Position numbers and translations under genes: made by a program. DNA of 64,000 nucleotides from Mangifera indica (taxonomy: Eukaryota; Streptophyta; Magnoliopsida; Sapindales; Anacardiaceae). The notes under the pieces are model-generated. The model was not told the DNA's origin and ran no database searches. It worked only from the letters and a program-made list of their open reading frames with translations. The stretch covers positions 2,400,001 through 2,464,000 of the forward strand of contig NC_058151.1 in the NCBI RefSeq assembly GCF_011075055.1. The letters run 5' to 3'. Below, piece by piece: positions 58,940-64,000 of this stretch; position 1 is the stretch's first letter, and each line of letters starts with the position of its first letter.

Positions 58940-61780
58940 TTAATTAGGTGCTAAGCAAATGGTACAACGCTTGATTAATAAATAATGATCGGTTTAGCAA
59001 ATTATTTAATTAATATTAAATCATCAACCAAACTATACGATTAATTTAACATTATTGACTGCATGTGATTATTAACGTAAGCTTTTCGCTCAGTACATCT
59101 TTGAATCTTTAATTTTTATCAAAATACAATTTTCACAGGTGCAAAACGCTCCATATATAAATAATTAGCTTAATTTTCTCATGCCCATTGCTTAATTTAA
59201 GCCATAATTGAATTACAAATTAATTATTCCACCTACTTTGAAGATCAATGGGGGAAATAATACATAACCCTTCATTGCTAGATTTAAGTTAAGTAGAAAG
59301 ATCATACCTTAATTGCGATTATTAGTCTTAAATCCTAATTAAGACATTAATTGTTGATTCATTTTTTTAAGTAATTAATTTGAAAGTTTTACAAATATAT
59401 CAAAAGGTTGGAATTATGATTTTTTTCTTAGAAATTTTAATATTTTATTAGTTTTATCCATCTCTTTTTCACTTTTACCTCTTTGTAGAGCCAAAATCTT
59501 TATAAATTTTATACTCTAAAGTCTCATTGTCTCTTCCCATTTCAAAAGAGGTGAGTTCCTTCAATGGTGCTTATAATTTAAGTGTAAATGTCTATATCTT
59601 TCTCATTCAAATCCCTTTCTAATGGGACCTTAATCAAATTATTTATGTTTTGAAGACGAATCTCAGCTTTGAACAATTGAGGTCAAAGAAAATGATCATT
59701 TTTTTGCATTTTCCAGTAATATTTTTGAACCAGACAAATGTTATTGGCCTATGACGCTATGACACCCACTTTAGTTTTTCTTCCCAAAATTATTAATATA
59801 TAAGACTTGAGATTTGTGGATTTATATATAAAATTAATTAATGCATTTGTGTCTTTTTCTTTTGATGCTTCGCCATTTTAAAGAGGTATGGTAAAAGAGC
59901 CCTAATTAAAGCATTAGGGTTACATTGTCCATGAAAAATTATTAATTACGATTCAATGCATTACATCAAATATTAATTTTATATAATTTTATTTAAATTA
60001 GTAGTTTTTTTAATATTTTGCTCTCTTCAATGCCTCAAAGAGGCTAATTCGATTGATTAACGTCAAGGAATACATTAAAGTTTCTCAAATAAATTATTCT
60101 TATATGTATGTCTCATCAAAGGAGGGAGAAATGTCTTGATAATTGTAAAGTTATTTTATTTATTGGGATTCTTATAGGATTATAAGGGGATCAATATATC
60201 TTTTTTTTTTTTAAATTAAAATATTTTTTAATAAGCCTTTTGTTGTAAAAATATATTGTTGAGGCCAGAAATTTAGCTATTCAAGATATTACATGAGAGT
60301 TGCGATTTGAATATAACGAAAGTGCTTGTCTAATTAACAAAAGAAATAAAATAATAAAAGATGTTTTGTTAAATGATTTAATTTTTTGAGTAAAATCTAT
60401 GTTTGTTATGGTGTTGTAACTTTTTTTTTTTTTGTGTTTTCTTTAGAAATAATTAAAAAGAATGATACTTCTAAAGAAAATTCAGAGGATGATTTTTGTT
60501 TTGGCTTAGAAGGATTATAAACATTATGGAAAGAAGAGAATGTTGTTATCCAGGTGCATGTGGTGCTTTGATTAAGAAATAACATGTATCATTAGTGTCA
60601 TTGCAAGTTTAAGTAGGCTAGATATAGCATCACAACTTTTCATTTAATATCATACATATTATCTAATGATAGAGTCATTTTGCGTTATGCGTATTGTCTA
60701 ATCAGTAGAGTTACTTTACATTTAATGTGTTGTTAGACTGATACATTTCTTTTTTTTTTAAGTAAGCATAAATATTAATAAAAAGGACTTAATCAAGATA
60801 GGAAGACAACCTAAGCTCAATTCTAAACATTTCAAAAGGGCAACAAGAGAACAAGGCCAAAACCAAACCTTTACCCATAGGACAAACCCTAGGAGAAGGG
60901 GATATGAGAACATCACAAAAGGGGGAAATATCTCCTCTTGATGAGTATCTAAGAAAGTATATTTCCTTTATATTAAATATGATACAACTAACTTGATTAA
61001 TAAGATGATGATTATACGTAATTGTATATTCTGACAATTTGAACACATTGCTTAATGGTGAATATGTGGTCATGTTTGAATTTTTTGAACATCTTCTTTC
61101 TCATAGAGGATTGACTCTTCTTGCTACACCAGAGTGAGAATATGTATCTATATTATATAAGTCTATGTGCATAAACTATGAGTTATGTACACACTGTTAG
61201 GTGCACATCAAAGAACTGCTAGCTCCGACTGATGTTTTCCAAGATAAAATTTTTAAGGAGTGAATTTACCCTCAGAACATATTCATTAATTCACCCGGCC
61301 GTTGTTTTAATAATGCAAGTACTTTTTAATTATTTATTTATTCTATTTTCTCTCAATATATAAACAGCGTATCATGATATATAAACAGCTAAAAATTTTA
61401 TTCCTCTCTCAAACGCCCAAGTTTAGATTACAAGATCTAGCATTTCATTTTTTTATTTTTTTTATTATTTAATATTGCAGAAGGATCAGATGGCGTAGAT
61501 CAACTTTGGGAGTTTATTTTTGAATCTTGATCTCTTAAAAAAAAGAATCAACCATCTTGATCCATGAATGGCGCTGCAAGTTTCTCAACAACATCAGGAA
61601 TAAAAATGGTAGAATCTCTTATCCTTCATCATTTATTTGACAATTTTTTGAAAATAAAATTTTAAGTCGTTGAAAATAAAATAATGTAAATAGCAATGTG
61701 GTCGACCGCACAGTACTATCACTTGTGTCCTTGTCACTTTGTTTAAGAATATTAGGTCACCGGCAGTCCATTAGTGTAAA
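58940..61780. other. Intergenic, no gene recognised
   Basis: AT-rich. A purine/pyrimidine-biased stretch at 59510-59650 (CTCTTCCCATTTCAAAAGAGG, TCTCATTCAAATCCCTTTC) resembles the ATTCTC-type repeat. An open frame of 94 codons on the minus strand at 60789-61073 has no recognised motif. Confidence 0.45.
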
Positions 61781-61782
61781 TT

Positions 61783-62250
61783 AGCCCAAAAGATTTATTC
61801 CCACCCAAGGTTTGGTGGCCACACGATAGGTGGTTTTCGCATAAAAAAACCACTGGAGAGGAAGAGATTGCTGATGGTGGGGTTGACAATGTATTAGAGT
61901 GAATCGTTAAGAAGAATGGTCACTGAAAGAAAAAAATATTTTTTTTTAGGTGTAAGTACAATATTTTGAACTTTAAAGAAACAGATGTTAACCTTTAAAT
62001 ATGAAAACATTAGATGATGGAGGTGAAAAAGTAATTTTTTAAAATTAAGTTAAAAAGAAATTGTTAATTTTCAAACTAAAATATGAAAATGAGATAATTT
62101 TTTTTTTTTAAATAAAATCATTAAATGACGTTTTTATTCTTGACACTAACTACAAAATTTAACAGATAAATGTATATTTCAGTTTTCAAAATTTTATAAA
62201 TAAAAGTTAAAAAATACAATAAACCTTAGGTGAGAATAAGTCTTTTGGCT
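61783..62250. mobile_element. Mutator-like non-autonomous element
   Basis: Left AGCCCAAAAGATTTATTCCC, then ACCCAAGGTTTGGTGG; the right end in reverse reads AGCCAAAAGACTTATTCTCA and CCTAAGGTTTATTG. The left third contains a GC-richer piece (GGAAGAGATTGCTGATGGTG) that is not shared with other copies. TAAATT occurs just outside both ends, but no full 9-bp duplication is visible. Confidence 0.65.
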
Positions 62251-62816
62251 ATAAATTAATTATACTAGAATTTCTTAATTAGCTAATTCCATTTTTTAAT
62301 TACCATTTTCCACTAGCATTTAATCGTAAATTAAAAGCTAATGAATCGAAAACTTCTATTGATCAACATTCTCGCTCTATATTTTTAAATATTTCTTTAT
62401 ATTACTTTTTATCCATTATAAGATTTTACTTTCCTTTTAAAAAATACTAGAAATAAGAATAGTGTAAATCGGAAAAAAAAAAAGTTATACAGACAAACTA
62501 TGCAAAACAACAATTATAATATGTATCATTATTCATATCATTTATTAAAGTTGTTTTTCTATTTGTGCTCATTTTATTTTAAGCCATCTAAATTTGTAAG
62601 TATGAGCTTGCATGTAAATTTGTATTTAAATATATTTTAATCAATCTTTAATTATTGAGGTATGTTGAACAACTAATATATGAAGGCTATCCCTTATATA
62701 ATTTTGTAATTTCATACACTTGTGAAAATTTGTTTACATAATTTTATGGGGAATATATGGAGGTTGGCATATGTATTAACAAGATTCAATCCAGAGAAAA
62801 ACACGAAAAATGAGCC

Positions 62817-62975
62817 CTGTGAGTGGCTTGAGTGATAAAGGGATGAATTTTCAAAGTAGAGAGTTTGAGTTTAAGTTTCTCCTTCGACATATTAAAATAA
62901 AACTTTTAACTTAATTGATTCAATAGTTACAGGGTCGATTATTGAATCTTAGATATAAAGCTTCCATTAGTCATC
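62817..62975. mobile_element. SINE-like tRNA-derived repeat (candidate)
   Basis: GTGAGTGGCTTGAGTGATAA (A-box-like) and GAGAGTTTGAGTTTAAGTTT (B-box-like) are followed by TTCAATAGTTACAGGGTCGA and TTATTGAATCTTAG. The last part parallels the copy at 41626-41800. No poly(A) tail or target duplication recognised. Confidence 0.4.
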
Positions 62976-63203
62976 CCTCCCTATTATAATAATCCGTTAT
63001 ACAACTTTGACTTTCCACTAATCTAGTGTGATTCATGATAAAAATACACATTTTAGAGTAAATCGCAAGAATTACATTTTTTAAATGTAATTATTTTAAA
63101 ATCACATTGGAAAAGATGCAATCCAAAAATTTTTATAATTGACTTTAATACATTTATTTTTTTTTTTAATTTTGAGAGGAAAAACATGTATGTTATAGAC
63201 AAT

Positions 63204-64000
63204 GGCCAAAAGACTTATTCCCACCTAATGTTTAGTATATTGACAAAATCTTATCTATTAATTTTCAAAAATCTAAATGCCCACTGGTCATTCAAATCTG
63301 TTAGTTTAATTATAAATTATTAATTTACTTTTATTAACATATATGTATACATACATACGGAAAACTAAAATTTGATGAAGGAGTACATTGTTCAGAAAAT
63401 TGACTTTTTCTCTCGTCCTAGGGTTTAATACTATTCATATTGATCCTCTTATAGTCACCGTCCAAAGTTTTGAGACATTACCCTTTCATCCTTGTCTTCC
63501 ATGATTTTCACAACCAACTTCGATGAATTTCTTCATTTATCTCTAGCCGACGAAGAAAACCAAGGAAAATATCTTAACGACTAAGAAAATTGATATTGTG
63601 GACAAAAAACTGTTTAACTGAGTTGACAAAAAAATATAGGAACCAAGCCGATGTCCTTGTGTGCCAATTAGAAAAGAGGATGGTTGGAATGAGATACGAT
63701 AGAGGGAAGGAACAAAGCCGATGTGACAAGCATCCATGAGTATGATAGACGCGTTGGAAATATCAGGGAGGAGGGAAAGGGTGCTGACAAGATGGTTGAT
63801 GACATGTAAAAGTGAATTGCTAAAAAGAATGATCGTTAAAAAAAAAAAAATGTAGTTGTACGGATATAACTATAATGTTCTAAAATATAAAGGGATAGCT
63901 ATAATGAGTAAAAAAATAAAACCCTAGCAAAGAGGAAAAATGTAAGTTTTCAACATTAAGTTGAGAGATAATTGTCAGTTTTCAAAACTAAATTAAAGAA
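63204..64000. mobile_element. Mutator-like element, left part only (runs off the window)
   Basis: Begins GGCCAAAAGACTTATTCCCA, then CCTAATGTTTAGTATATTGA, the family left terminus. Subterminal TTTTCAAAAATCTAAATGCC matches the 57.8-kb copy. The core from about 63420 to 63830 is GC-richer, with a 64-codon minus-strand frame, and then returns to AAAACCCTAGCAAAGAGG- and TTTCAAAACTAAATT-type subterminal text. The right terminus lies beyond 64000. Confidence 0.7.

Noticed and set aside
1..64000. CRISPR array, bacterial operon, rRNA or tRNA gene
   Set aside because: No regularly spaced direct repeats with unique spacers, no ribosome-binding-site-led gene clusters and no cloverleaf were seen. The DNA is plant nuclear in character.

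Overview
This is a window of nuclear DNA from a flowering plant, most likely a eudicot. It is very AT-rich, its genes are split by GT-AG introns with T-rich acceptors, and two products are nuclear-encoded chloroplast assembly factors. I cannot name the species.

Five intact protein-coding genes are supported, each rebuilt from exons whose joins keep the reading frame. In order they are: an F-box/PHLOEM PROTEIN 2-like gene (PP2-A13/A14 type, + strand, 6788-9276); a SEUSS-LIKE transcriptional co-regulator (SLK2 type, - strand, 10589-16732, with a 5'UTR exon near 17.7 kb); CCB2, a cytochrome b6 heme-attachment factor (+ strand, about 24684-27104); CRR1, a dihydrodipicolinate-reductase-like factor for the chloroplast NDH complex (- strand, 28501-31151); and a BAG-family co-chaperone (BAG1/BAG2 type, + strand, 39505-40844). 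CCB2 and CRR1 converge tail to tail and both serve thylakoid electron transport (cytochrome b6f and NDH). From memory of Arabidopsis locus numbers, PP2-A14, CCB2, CRR1 and BAG1 lie close together in one segment (At5g521xx-At5g520xx), while SLK2 and BAG2 are adjacent in another (At5g6209x-At5g6210x). The window looks like the unsplit form of a region that Arabidopsis duplicated and then fractionated.

The rest is gene-poor and repeat-rich: 1-6.5 kb, 18-24.6 kb, 31.4-38.8 kb, and most of 41-64 kb. Several non-autonomous transposon families can be recognised by eye. The clearest has Mutator-like ends (near GGCCAAAAGACTATTCCCACCC) and recurs at least eight times. Three copies, at 4185-5205, 23473-24098 and 57803-58930, keep perfect 9-10 bp target-site duplications. 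Others are short fold-back MITEs about 140-170 bp long, a low-GC family around 19.35-20.2 and 37.4-38.3 kb, a purine/pyrimidine-biased family with ATTCTC/GAGAAT ends, and tRNA-like SINE candidates. A decayed hAT transposase pseudogene lies at 49.7-51.4 kb, and a large inverted repeat at 52.0-52.9 kb. Long (TA)n microsatellites occur at seven or more sites.

I found no rRNA or tRNA gene, no CRISPR array and no bacterial-type operon. I see no convincing new protein system. The least described material is the Mutator-like family with changeable GC-rich fold-back cores, one of which holds four tandem hairpins.
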